A stretch of 49,233 nt of DNA from an uncultured bacterium (lineage in GTDB: Bacteria; Bacteroidota; Bacteroidia; Bacteroidales; Bacteroidaceae). The DNA lies in assembly GCA_946188155.1 (NCBI GenBank), contig CAMHUC010000024.1:1-49233 (forward strand). The letters run 5' to 3'. Position 1 is the stretch's first letter; the number at the start of each line of letters is the position of its first letter. Both the position numbers and the translations under genes were made by a program. Shown piece after piece: positions 43,131-49,233 of the stretch. Under the pieces are notes generated by a model. The model saw only the letters and a program-made list of their open reading frames with translations. It had not been told where the DNA came from and did not search any database.

Positions 43131-45061
43131 AATCCTATCTTGATTGTTTTCTTGCCATTCTTAATAATGTAGACGTTGTTAGTCGGCATACTGACGCTCA
43201 CTGACTGTCCGGAAGTCTGTAGCTGCCGGAGCAGCCTGCCGTCGAGGCTGTAGACGCTGATGTCGCCAGGCTCGGCATTGTCGATGTAGAGCATATTGCC
43301 GACGGCATGAACGCGCAGTCGAGCGGCCCCGCCGACACTTCCTATACCGTCAGCCCCTTTCTGTTCGAAGGCGATGCGGATCTCGGCATCCCCCTCCAAC
43401 GGTCCGGTGGCGAGGATCTGGTAGTCGGCGAGTCTGTCTGTGATGTCCGCGCCGTTGAGCGTTATGCTGTTCACCTGCCAGCCCTCATCGGGGGTGACGG
43501 TGAACTCCAGGCTACGGCCTTTCTCTATGCCCAACGCAACATCGCCGAGGTCGGCCTGACGGATGGTCACCTGCACCAGCTCCGGGGATTCTATCATTGA
43601 TTGGAAGCCTGCATAAAGTTTGACGTCGTTGTCGACGACAAACGTATATACACTATCCCGATGGAGCTGAACGTTCGTGTAATTGTCGTCGGTGAAGTTG
43701 AGCCATATCACGGAGTCACGCTCATTCTTCGGCTCCTGTCGAATACTAACTGTCTCGCCCTCGGCAACGGAAAAGTGCTCGCCGCCGACACACTCGCGGC
43801 CATTCCAGAACAGGCGTCCATGACCATGTACAGAGATGTCGGCATAGAAAGTATACACCTCAGGCTCAGCCTCCTCTATCTGTTTGAACTGTCCCCACGC
43901 CTCGTGCTGGGCATACAGCTCACGACTCCCGGCAGGCACCACAAGCGTCACCTTGTCATACACCTCGTAGAAGTCCCACGGGGTGATATTCTGCGGCACG
44001 CGCTGCTTCACCTCCAGCCGCTTCACAGCCGACGCTCCATCGATGATACCGATCAGATGGTCGATACGCAGTGGCAGCGTGAGCGACTCCAGCTGCCTGC
44101 AATCATAGAAGCAGGCCCCACCGAGTGTGGTCAGCATCTCGGGCAGCTCAATCTGCCTCAGGCCACTGCCGAGGAATGCCTCCGGTGCGATATAGGTGAT
44201 CTGCCTGTCGAGCTGAATACTCTCCAGACTGCTGCATCCCTCGAAGGCATTGCTCCCAATGGAGGTCACACCCTGGGGCAGCTGTAGCGTTGTCAGCGCC
44301 GGGCAGCCATGGAAAGCCCTGGTGCCCACAAAGCACGCAATGTAAGAATCGGTCTGAATCAGGCTGCCCTTGAATACCACCGACTCCAACGACTGGCAGT
44401 TCCAGCACATCTCTTCAGGGACGGCTACCAGCACATCGCCTTCGACAGTGACAGACTTCAGACGGTCGCAATGCCGAAACACGCCGTCGCCAAGCTTCAC
44501 CCGTCGGCTGGCGAGGCGGACTACCGTTACACCGCTATAGTTGAAAGCCCAGCGGCCTATCGACTCCAGCCGTTCGGGCAGCACGACCTCGCCGAGCGAG
44601 CTGCAGCCCGCAAAGGCATCTTCGCCGATGGTACGCAGGCTGTCGGGCCAGGCATCAATCTGTAGCTGCTTACAGCCGTTGAAGGCCTCGCTCCCGATGA
44701 CCCTCAGACCCTTTGGCAGGTTAATCTGCCGGAGCGACTCACAGGTCACGAAAGTTCTATAGCCAATGGTCTCAATAGTCTCGGGCAGTATGACGCGCCG
44801 GATGATGCTCCGGTTGGTATAGGGTATAAGACTGCCGCCGACGGCTGTCACCGTCAGCTGGTGCCCCTCATAGTCTACCGTGGCGTTCACCGTCAGTTCC
44901 TCGCCAACATGGTCTATCTGCTCGAGGGTCACCGTCGTCGGCGACGTGAGGGTGTAGTGTCGGCCGTCAGCTTCGAAGTCGAAGGATTGTGCCTTAATCT
45001 CGACAACAGCCGTCAGCAATAAGGCTGCTGTCAGTAGTATCGACGGATATATTCTCTTCAT
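43127..45061 (-). CDS. BspA-like leucine-rich repeat surface protein with T9SS-type C-terminal tail
   Basis: 644 residues from the ATG at 45061 (MKRIYPSILL signal; an ATG two codons earlier is also possible). About residues 60-380 contain repeated LRR_5 units of the CxxLxxIxLPxxLxxIGxxAFxxC type (for example LRTIGEDAFAGCSSL, VTSIGSNAFEGCSSL). The C-terminal roughly 65 residues (MLYIDNAEPGDISVYSLDG, then NVYIIKNGKKTIKI) match the type A sorting domain of type IX secretion. Surface adhesion is the usual role inferred for the family. It shares an operon with the next LRR gene upstream. The in-frame region before 45061 is not protein-like. Confidence 0.9.
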   Translation of the reverse strand: MKRIYPSILLTAALLLTAVVEIKAQSFDFEADGRHYTLTSPTTVTLEQIDHVGEELTVNATVDYEGHQLTVTAVGGSLIPYTNRSIIRRVILPETIETIGYRTFVTCESLRQINLPKGLRVIGSEAFNGCKQLQIDAWPDSLRTIGEDAFAGCSSLGEVVLPERLESIGRWAFNYSGVTVVRLASRRVKLGDGVFRHCDRLKSVTVEGDVLVAVPEEMCWNCQSLESVVFKGSLIQTDSYIACFVGTRAFHGCPALTTLQLPQGVTSIGSNAFEGCSSLESIQLDRQITYIAPEAFLGSGLRQIELPEMLTTLGGACFYDCRQLESLTLPLRIDHLIGIIDGASAVKRLEVKQRVPQNITPWDFYEVYDKVTLVVPAGSRELYAQHEAWGQFKQIEEAEPEVYTFYADISVHGHGRLFWNGRECVGGEHFSVAEGETVSIRQEPKNERDSVIWLNFTDDNYTNVQLHRDSVYTFVVDNDVKLYAGFQSMIESPELVQVTIRQADLGDVALGIEKGRSLEFTVTPDEGWQVNSITLNGADITDRLADYQILATGPLEGDAEIRIAFEQKGADGIGSVGGAARLRVHAVGNMLYIDNAEPGDISVYSLDGRLLRQLQTSGQSVSVSMPTNNVYIIKNGKKTIKIGL

Positions 45062-45074
45062 GCTCATATACACC

Positions 45075-46355
45075 TTATTTATTATATTTAACCTCCAGCA
45101 TGGTGTTCTCAAAGATGTTGCCGAACTGATAGTAGCCGTCATGCTTCGGCCAGAAGGCATCCCAGTAGGACTCCGGCGTGCCGTTGAAGAAGGCTTTGGC
45201 AGTCGCGCCCTCCCTGGGGCGGATGGCTGCCCTGATGTAGTCGTACATACCATAACGGATGCCAATGCCCCCACCCTCGCCCTGCCGGACGAAGAGCTGA
45301 CGAGGTTTCAGACTGAAGGTCACGTCGATGTCTGTATCTGTATCGATGGCGTGGATGACATAACGGTTGTCGCGCACCGCATAGGGAGAGATGCTGTCGC
45401 CATTGAGCACCAGACGGGTCACCTCCGTTTCCGATTTGAGGTAGGCCCAGCCGATGACGGGCGTAAAGGTCAGCTTCAGGTCGTTGCCTCGCACGGCTTC
45501 AAGCCACAGGTCGGCGGTCTTGCCTTCTGAGCCCTGCACCTGCCGTCCGTTGGTGGAAACCGTGCCCAGGTCGTTGCAGCGGATGTGTACGTCAACCGTC
45601 TCCACGCCGCTATTGTCCTCCACGATGTTGGCAAATGCGCTCCAGTCCTTGTGGTGACGGTAGGTGTTGCGCGTCATGGAGGGCACGCGCAGCGTTCCAA
45701 AATATTTCATGGCGTTGGCGAAGTAGTTGCCATCCTTCATCTTCAATGGTTCCTCCCGACGGCACTCTATCAGCCGCAGACCACTGCAACCCATAAAGGC
45801 ACTGCCGTCGAGACTGGTGAGCGTGGCCGGCAGCACCAGCGACGTGACAAGCTTACAGTCCGAGAAGGCCAGCTGCCCGATCGTCCGGAGGCTGTCGCCA
45901 AGCACCAGACTGGTAATGGGGCATCGCCAGAAAGCACTCCGCTGTATCTCCCTCACACCCTTCGGCAGCACGGCCGACTCCAGGGCCTCGCACATGAAAA
46001 AGGCTGCCTCGCCAACGACCTCAAGGCGTGCGGGCCATCTCACCTGTCGCAGGTTCGGACACTTATAGAACGCATTCGGGCTGATGGTGGTGATGGCATC
46101 CGGCAGCGATACCGAACTGACCCGCGCCCCCCAGAAAGCACCGTTCACCATCGTGTTCACCAGGTAGCGCTTCCCCTCATACTCGATACTGTCGGGGATT
46201 ACCACATCCCCCTTGCATCCTTCGTTTTTGTCTATCTGAGCCGTACTGTCAGAAGTCAGCGAATAGCTGACTCCACCGACCTTCACAACGGTCTGGGCCA
46301 CCGTCTGCAGAGCAGACAGCAAGACAACGGCAATCAATGTTTTACACTTTTTCAT
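45075..46355 (-). CDS. BspA-like leucine-rich repeat secreted protein
   Basis: 426 residues from the ATG at 46355 (signal MKKCKTLIAVVLLSALQTVAQ). LRR_5 units occupy about residues 45-210 (TTISPNAFYKCPNL, EIQRSAFWRCPITSL, TSLDGSAFMGCSGL). The C-terminal part is beta-rich and lacks the sorting domain seen in its neighbour. It lies 13 nt upstream of the second LRR gene and shares the motif GVSYSLTSDSTAQID / GRHYTLTSPTTVTLEQID near the start, so the two are tandem paralogs of unequal length. Confidence 0.88.
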   Translation of the reverse strand: MKKCKTLIAVVLLSALQTVAQTVVKVGGVSYSLTSDSTAQIDKNEGCKGDVVIPDSIEYEGKRYLVNTMVNGAFWGARVSSVSLPDAITTISPNAFYKCPNLRQVRWPARLEVVGEAAFFMCEALESAVLPKGVREIQRSAFWRCPITSLVLGDSLRTIGQLAFSDCKLVTSLVLPATLTSLDGSAFMGCSGLRLIECRREEPLKMKDGNYFANAMKYFGTLRVPSMTRNTYRHHKDWSAFANIVEDNSGVETVDVHIRCNDLGTVSTNGRQVQGSEGKTADLWLEAVRGNDLKLTFTPVIGWAYLKSETEVTRLVLNGDSISPYAVRDNRYVIHAIDTDTDIDVTFSLKPRQLFVRQGEGGGIGIRYGMYDYIRAAIRPREGATAKAFFNGTPESYWDAFWPKHDGYYQFGNIFENTMLEVKYNK

Positions 46356-46378
46356 CCTATTTCCTTTATTTCGCTGCG

Positions 46379-47947
46379 CTACACGCGCTCTATATGGCAC
46401 TCATGCTTCTTCTGCTGCCTGTCATAATTGATACCCACCAGCAGCAGATTGTCCGTATAGTCCGAGATTTTCGCAGGATACTGTTTTCGTCTGATCTGAC
46501 TGATGGCCGAATCGGCATCCTTGTCGTATTTCAATTCCAGCACGATGGCAGGAGAGTCAACATTCTTCCGGGGGATGAGCACAATGTCCGCAAAGCCTTT
46601 GTCTGAAGCCAGTTCACGATGCATGATGTAGTCGTTCTTGGCATAATAATAGGCGATACTCAGCACGCAGGCCAGCGAATTCTCATCATTGTAGGAAAGG
46701 ATACTCGTATGCTCGTCGTGAGCTGCATCCACGCCACGGGCCACAGCCTCCTCGTCACCCTCGAGCGTTGCCTGAAGCAGCCGTTCCGACTGTTCCAAAG
46801 CTTTGACCACATGCTTCCATCCAGTATCTTCCACGGCATTGGTCAATTCGCCTGCAACTTCCCAGTTGGGGATGTAACACACTCGACGGGTTCTGTCATA
46901 CGACAGATATCCCAAATGAATCAATACCGTCAGAACATCATCCCTGCTCTGTATGATAGACACGTCATTCTGAAACTTGGTGGTATTAACCTTCACCCGA
47001 CCTCCACTAAGCAGAAAGACAACATCATCTTTCAGGCCATCAAAATTCATCTTGATATAGTTTGCCACAGCTTCGTAAGCGCCAGTGGCCGCCCAATAGC
47101 TTGAACACCACTTCCTACGTAACGCCTGCATCACACTATTAGGATTGAACATAGAACATTCGCCGCCTATCTGATAACCATCGTACCACTTCTCCAGCTC
47201 ATCTAAGTCAAACCCGTATTTATCAGCTAAAGTCATTACTTCTGTCTTGGTGAAACCGAAAAGTGGAGCCATTTCGCCAGGGTCAATCATCGAGTACTCA
47301 ATGAAATTATTGAGTGCCGACTCCGTCTTGTATTTCTTCACGGGCAAGATGCCTGTCATGTACACACCCGCAAAGATCTTAACGCCATCAGAACCCTTAA
47401 ACATGCGACGCAACCAGCTTACATAACTATTCATTGTGGCAGAACCTGGGGCAAACTCTCTGCAGATGGCATCCCACTCATCGATGATAAAGAAGAACTG
47501 CTGATTGATGGCAGCATTAACCCTGATGAGATACTTCATCAAGTCATCATCCTCACGGACAGGTACATCGGGAATTGCCGTATGAATATCTTCGATGAGC
47601 TCCGAGTCTATATGCTCTAAGATACTGTCATCATGAAAGCGGGTAACGAATGCTGTCATGTCCAAATAAATCACGTAGAACTGATTCAGATACTTCTCAA
47701 ACGACGGGTCTTGTGCAATCCTCAAATCTGCAAACAGACTTCTGGAGTCACACGACCGGTCATAATATGCATTCAGCATCTTGGCCGCCAGCGACTTGCC
47801 GAAGCGACGGCAACGCGTGACACACGTAAACCTCCGTTCGGTGTACAGCGTAGCATTTACAATTGCTATCAGTTCCGACTTATCGACGTACTCGCCATTG
47901 CGAGCCGACTGAAATCCTGCATTACCAGTATTGATATATGTTCCCAT
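46379..47947 (-). CDS. AAA-ATPase-like / PD-(D/E)XK nuclease protein
   Basis: 522 residues. N-terminal AAA-ATPase_like domain with FTCVTRCRRFGKSLAAKML (GKS 50-52; the P-loop lacks the usual leading glycines, as is normal in this family), IIDEWDAICRE as Walker B, and a C-terminal PD-(D/E)XK nuclease-like domain (VLIPRKN ... IVLELKYDKDADSAISQI). The family is multi-copy in Bacteroidales and of unknown function, with defence or mobile-element roles proposed. It has its own -7 box. The C-terminal end of a second copy lies at 49109-49233. Confidence 0.9.
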   Translation of the reverse strand: MGTYINTGNAGFQSARNGEYVDKSELIAIVNATLYTERRFTCVTRCRRFGKSLAAKMLNAYYDRSCDSRSLFADLRIAQDPSFEKYLNQFYVIYLDMTAFVTRFHDDSILEHIDSELIEDIHTAIPDVPVREDDDLMKYLIRVNAAINQQFFFIIDEWDAICREFAPGSATMNSYVSWLRRMFKGSDGVKIFAGVYMTGILPVKKYKTESALNNFIEYSMIDPGEMAPLFGFTKTEVMTLADKYGFDLDELEKWYDGYQIGGECSMFNPNSVMQALRRKWCSSYWAATGAYEAVANYIKMNFDGLKDDVVFLLSGGRVKVNTTKFQNDVSIIQSRDDVLTVLIHLGYLSYDRTRRVCYIPNWEVAGELTNAVEDTGWKHVVKALEQSERLLQATLEGDEEAVARGVDAAHDEHTSILSYNDENSLACVLSIAYYYAKNDYIMHRELASDKGFADIVLIPRKNVDSPAIVLELKYDKDADSAISQIRRKQYPAKISDYTDNLLLVGINYDRQQKKHECHIERV

Positions 47948-47971
47948 CTATGAATCCCTTACTTTTTGTGG

Positions 47972-47979
47972 CAAAGATA
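47972..47979 (-). promoter_or_regulatory. -7 box for AAA/PD-(D/E)XK gene
   Basis: The minus strand reads TATCTTTG, 24 nt before the ATG at 47947. Confidence 0.75.
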
Positions 47980-48267
47980 CAACGAAATGAGCAAAATACC
48001 AAGGGAAAAATCATTTTTCTTTGTATTTTCCCAAAGCTTTTTCATTTAAGTCTTTCATTTGACAGTCTTTTTATGGCCACACGCGAGGCTTTGCAGCCAC
48101 GAAGATGCTCTTATGGTAACATTTAATGCCTATTCCCCATCCTTCCGTTGCTCTCAACGGGATCTCCTGACTTCATCACTTTCTGCGCCATTAAATAGCG
48201 CACATTGAAAATCAGGGAGTTACAAAAATAATTTGGTGGCGCAGGGTGGCGCAAGCAAAAAAATGCT
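47980..48267. other. Intergenic interval before transposase fragment
   Basis: No gene seen. The last 40 bp carry a repeated GGTGGCGCA word (48235-48253), as found near insertion-sequence ends. One 9-mer (48248-48256, GGCGCAAGC) recurs inverted at 48579-48587. Confidence 0.5.
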
Positions 48268-48275
48268 TACCTTTG
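48268..48275 (+). promoter_or_regulatory. -7 box for transposase fragment
   Basis: TACCTTTG ends only 4 nt before the ATG at 48280, so the transcript would be nearly leaderless. Confidence 0.65.
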
Positions 48276-48279
48276 CACC

Positions 48280-48561
48280 ATGTATATACGTAAGAAGAAG
48301 AACCGCTCTGGCAGCATTACCGTAGTTGCCGTGAGTAAAGCGAGAGGATATTATAAAGAGGTTCGCAATTTTGGCACGGCTGAGTCTGCCGATGAGGTGG
48401 CCTGTCTCTACACCAAAGCCCTGTGCTGGTTGAAGGCCAATGGCAACCAGCTGTCACTGGATTTTGATGATGAACTCGGACGCGAGCGTGAGGAAACCGC
48501 CCGTGTGGTTGACAACATGGATGCGGTGCTTCTGAACGGCACCCAGTTACTTCTGAACTAG
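48280..48561 (+). pseudogene. N-terminal fragment of an IS1634/IS4-type transposase
   Basis: 93 residues. The start MYIRKKKNRSGSITVVAV ... GYYKEVRNFGTAES resembles the N-terminal domain of IS1634-like (IS4 superfamily) transposases. The reading stops at 48561, and no DDE catalytic domain follows in any frame up to 49233. The 9-mer GGCGCAAGC (48248-48256) and its inverse (48579-48587) bracket it and might be residual inverted ends. It could instead be a small domesticated DNA-binding protein. Confidence 0.55.
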
Positions 48562-48630
48562 GGTGTAAAGTTATGACCGCTTGCGCCGTCAATAAGTGGG
48601 TGATAAAGCTGATTCAGTCATCTTATCCAT

Positions 48631-48728
48631 CTATCCCACTATGATTTTCCTCAACCGTCTGTGCATCAGCCGTTTAATCATAGATGGTTTGTACTTTATC
48701 CATCTATGTACCATCTATATCCATCTAT
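48631..48728. repeat. Left half-site array, copy 2
   Basis: CTAT at 48631 and 48639 (8-bp step). After 38 bp, ATAG at 48680 pairs with CTAT ending at 48707 in a 28-bp dyad (ATAGATGG, 12-nt spacer, CCATCTAT). Then CTAT follows at 48715 and 48725 (11- and 10-bp steps). Confidence 0.88.
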
Positions 48729-48750
48729 CCATCGCCGGGATACTGCCTGG

Positions 48751-48816
48751 TTTGCCCTATAGGCACAAGTGATTTTGCCTATAGGCGCAAGAACTTTTGC
48801 CTATAGGCGCAAGAAC
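48751..48816. repeat. 3 x 22-bp tandem repeat, copy 2
   Basis: Units at 48751-48772, 48773-48794 and 48795-48816. The last two are identical (TTTTGCCTATAGGCGCAAGA plus two bases); the first is diverged. The palindrome GCCTATAGGC lies in the centre. Exactly three units of exactly 22 bp, as in copy 1. No spacers, so not a CRISPR. Confidence 0.9.
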
Positions 48817-48955
48817 GTTTAGACCGTCCAAAGCGATAGCTTACAGACTGCTTGCTCCGATTTCAGCCTGTCCTCTACCGCAGAGAAGGCTTTATACTAA
48901 CGACAGAAGCAGCCTATGAGGCTAAAGGAGCCTTAGATAGTGTTAAACTGAAATC

Positions 48956-49055
48956 ATAGAGGGTACATAGAGGGTACATAGATGGATAAATCGCTATCCG
49001 TCTACAACTAACCAGTTGACACGCAATATGTTATGGCAAACAATAGAGGGGATAG
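48956..49055. repeat. Right half-site array, copy 2
   Basis: ATAG at 48956, 48967 and 48978 (11-bp steps). The last forms a 28-bp dyad with CTAC ending at 49005 (12-nt spacer between ATAGATGG and CCGTCTAC). After 38 bp, ATAG follows at 49043 and 49052 (9-bp step). Confidence 0.88.
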
Positions 49056-49108
49056 ACGGTTTTTTATGATATTCTTGATTGCGTAGGGTGTCTCTATCCC
49101 CATGCCAT

Positions 49109-49233
49109 GCTCTGACACAGATAGACCGGAAGGGCTATGCCGAGAAATACCGCCTCGACGGGCGACCCGTCACCAAGATCGGCATCAGCTTCTCATCCGA
49201 GGAGCACAACATCACCGACTGGAAGGCCGTGCA
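49109..49233 (+). pseudogene. C-terminal remnant of a second AAA/PD-(D/E)XK protein, cut by window edge
   Basis: The frame from 49109 reads ALTQIDRKGYAEKYRLDGRP, then VTKIGISFSSEEHNITDWKA. This is the usual C-terminal end of AAA-ATPase-like / PD-(D/E)XK proteins (compare SAISQIRRKQYPAKI in the intact gene at 46379-47947). The frame is closed by a stop at 49076-49078 and has no ATG, so the rest of the gene is missing on this side. It begins just after the right array of copy 2. Confidence 0.75.

Larger units (their letters stand above)
48631..49055. mobile_element. Putative array-bounded element, copy 2 (gene-less)
   Basis: 425 bp with the same architecture as 14053-16654 but a different core word: mirror-image arrays (48631-48728, 48956-49055) and 3 x 22-bp repeats just inside the left array. 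The about 140 bp between the repeats and the right array hold no ORF. It looks like a deletion derivative of the same element family. Confidence 0.5.

Noticed and set aside
45062..45274. Extension of the LRR protein upstream of 45061
   Set aside because: The segment is low-complexity, overlaps the end of the neighbouring LRR gene and precedes a clear signal peptide.
48751..48816. CRISPR array
   Set aside because: The three units are contiguous with no spacers, and no cas gene is in the window.

Overview
The window looks like chromosome of a Bacteroidales bacterium, most likely Prevotella or a close relative. About twenty genes are preceded by the Bacteroidetes -7 box TAnnTTTG, and strong Shine-Dalgarno sites are generally absent. 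The gene families agree: BspA-like LRR_5 proteins (one with a type IX secretion tail), an AAA/PD-(D/E)XK protein, an Rpn-type nuclease, an HU-like protein beside a VapE/DUF3874 primase-helicase, and a DUF5715 protein. No search was run, so family names come from motifs and memory.

Layout. 1-51 is the 5' part of tRNA-Ser(GCU). 113-756 has no intact gene. 785-9514 (+) carries an FAD protein, a cytidylate-kinase-like protein, pheT, yebC, lepA and a Crp-like regulator, with one divergent lipoprotein. 9529-12307 (-) is SDR / ruvC / ModF-like ABC ATPase. 12462-16562 (+) is accessory: Rpn nuclease, HU-like protein and VapE-like primase-helicase, followed by tRNA-Tyr(GUA). 16971-18893 (+) is a MaoC-like dehydratase and a PurF-like protein. 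18890-25352 (-) holds recJ-recQ and an aminopeptidase P / C1 peptidase pair. 25448-27466 (+) is a patatin and trpS. 27509-32545 (-) is a Ser/Thr kinase / WG-like protein / patatin / trmD operon. After a small exonuclease gene, 33203-40302 (-) is a long housekeeping run: phoH, purC, ubiE/menG, aroE, purM, a zinc-finger lipoprotein, prfA, pyrF. 40373-42043 (+) is a DUF5715 protein and an HD protein. 42047-47947 (-) is an AAA/PD-(D/E)XK protein, two LRR proteins, an RluA-type pseudouridine synthase and a 50-residue membrane protein. 48280-49233 is a graveyard: a transposase fragment, repeat arrays and the C-terminal end of a second AAA/PD-(D/E)XK gene.

Main discovery. The VapE-like gene is bracketed by two mirror-image arrays of CTAT/ATAG half-sites, each about 100 bp. 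From the outside inwards each array has a pair of half-sites 9 bp apart, a 39-bp step, a 28-bp dyad, and two more half-sites at 11-bp steps. Inside the left array sit exactly three 22-bp repeats beginning (T/C)TTTGCG. The same plan recurs at 48631-49055 with a different core (CCATCTAT instead of CATGCTAT): mirrored arrays, 28-bp dyads, 38-bp steps, 10-11-bp periods and again 3 x 22 bp beginning TTTTGC. There the arrays are only about 0.23 kb apart and no gene lies between them. I read these as a complete and a gene-less copy of one family of replicating or mobile element whose DNA sites evolve in step within each copy. That function is inference; the geometry is read directly.

A second theme is repeat families sitting in frame inside conserved genes: a 30-bp perfect inverted repeat in the ABC ATPase, 9-bp repeats in recQ, an AAATCTCAAAT-type repeat in aminopeptidase P and a 7-bp repeat in the DUF5715 gene. 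Two intergenic hairpins after the kinase-like gene and yebC are the same element with its loop in opposite orientation.
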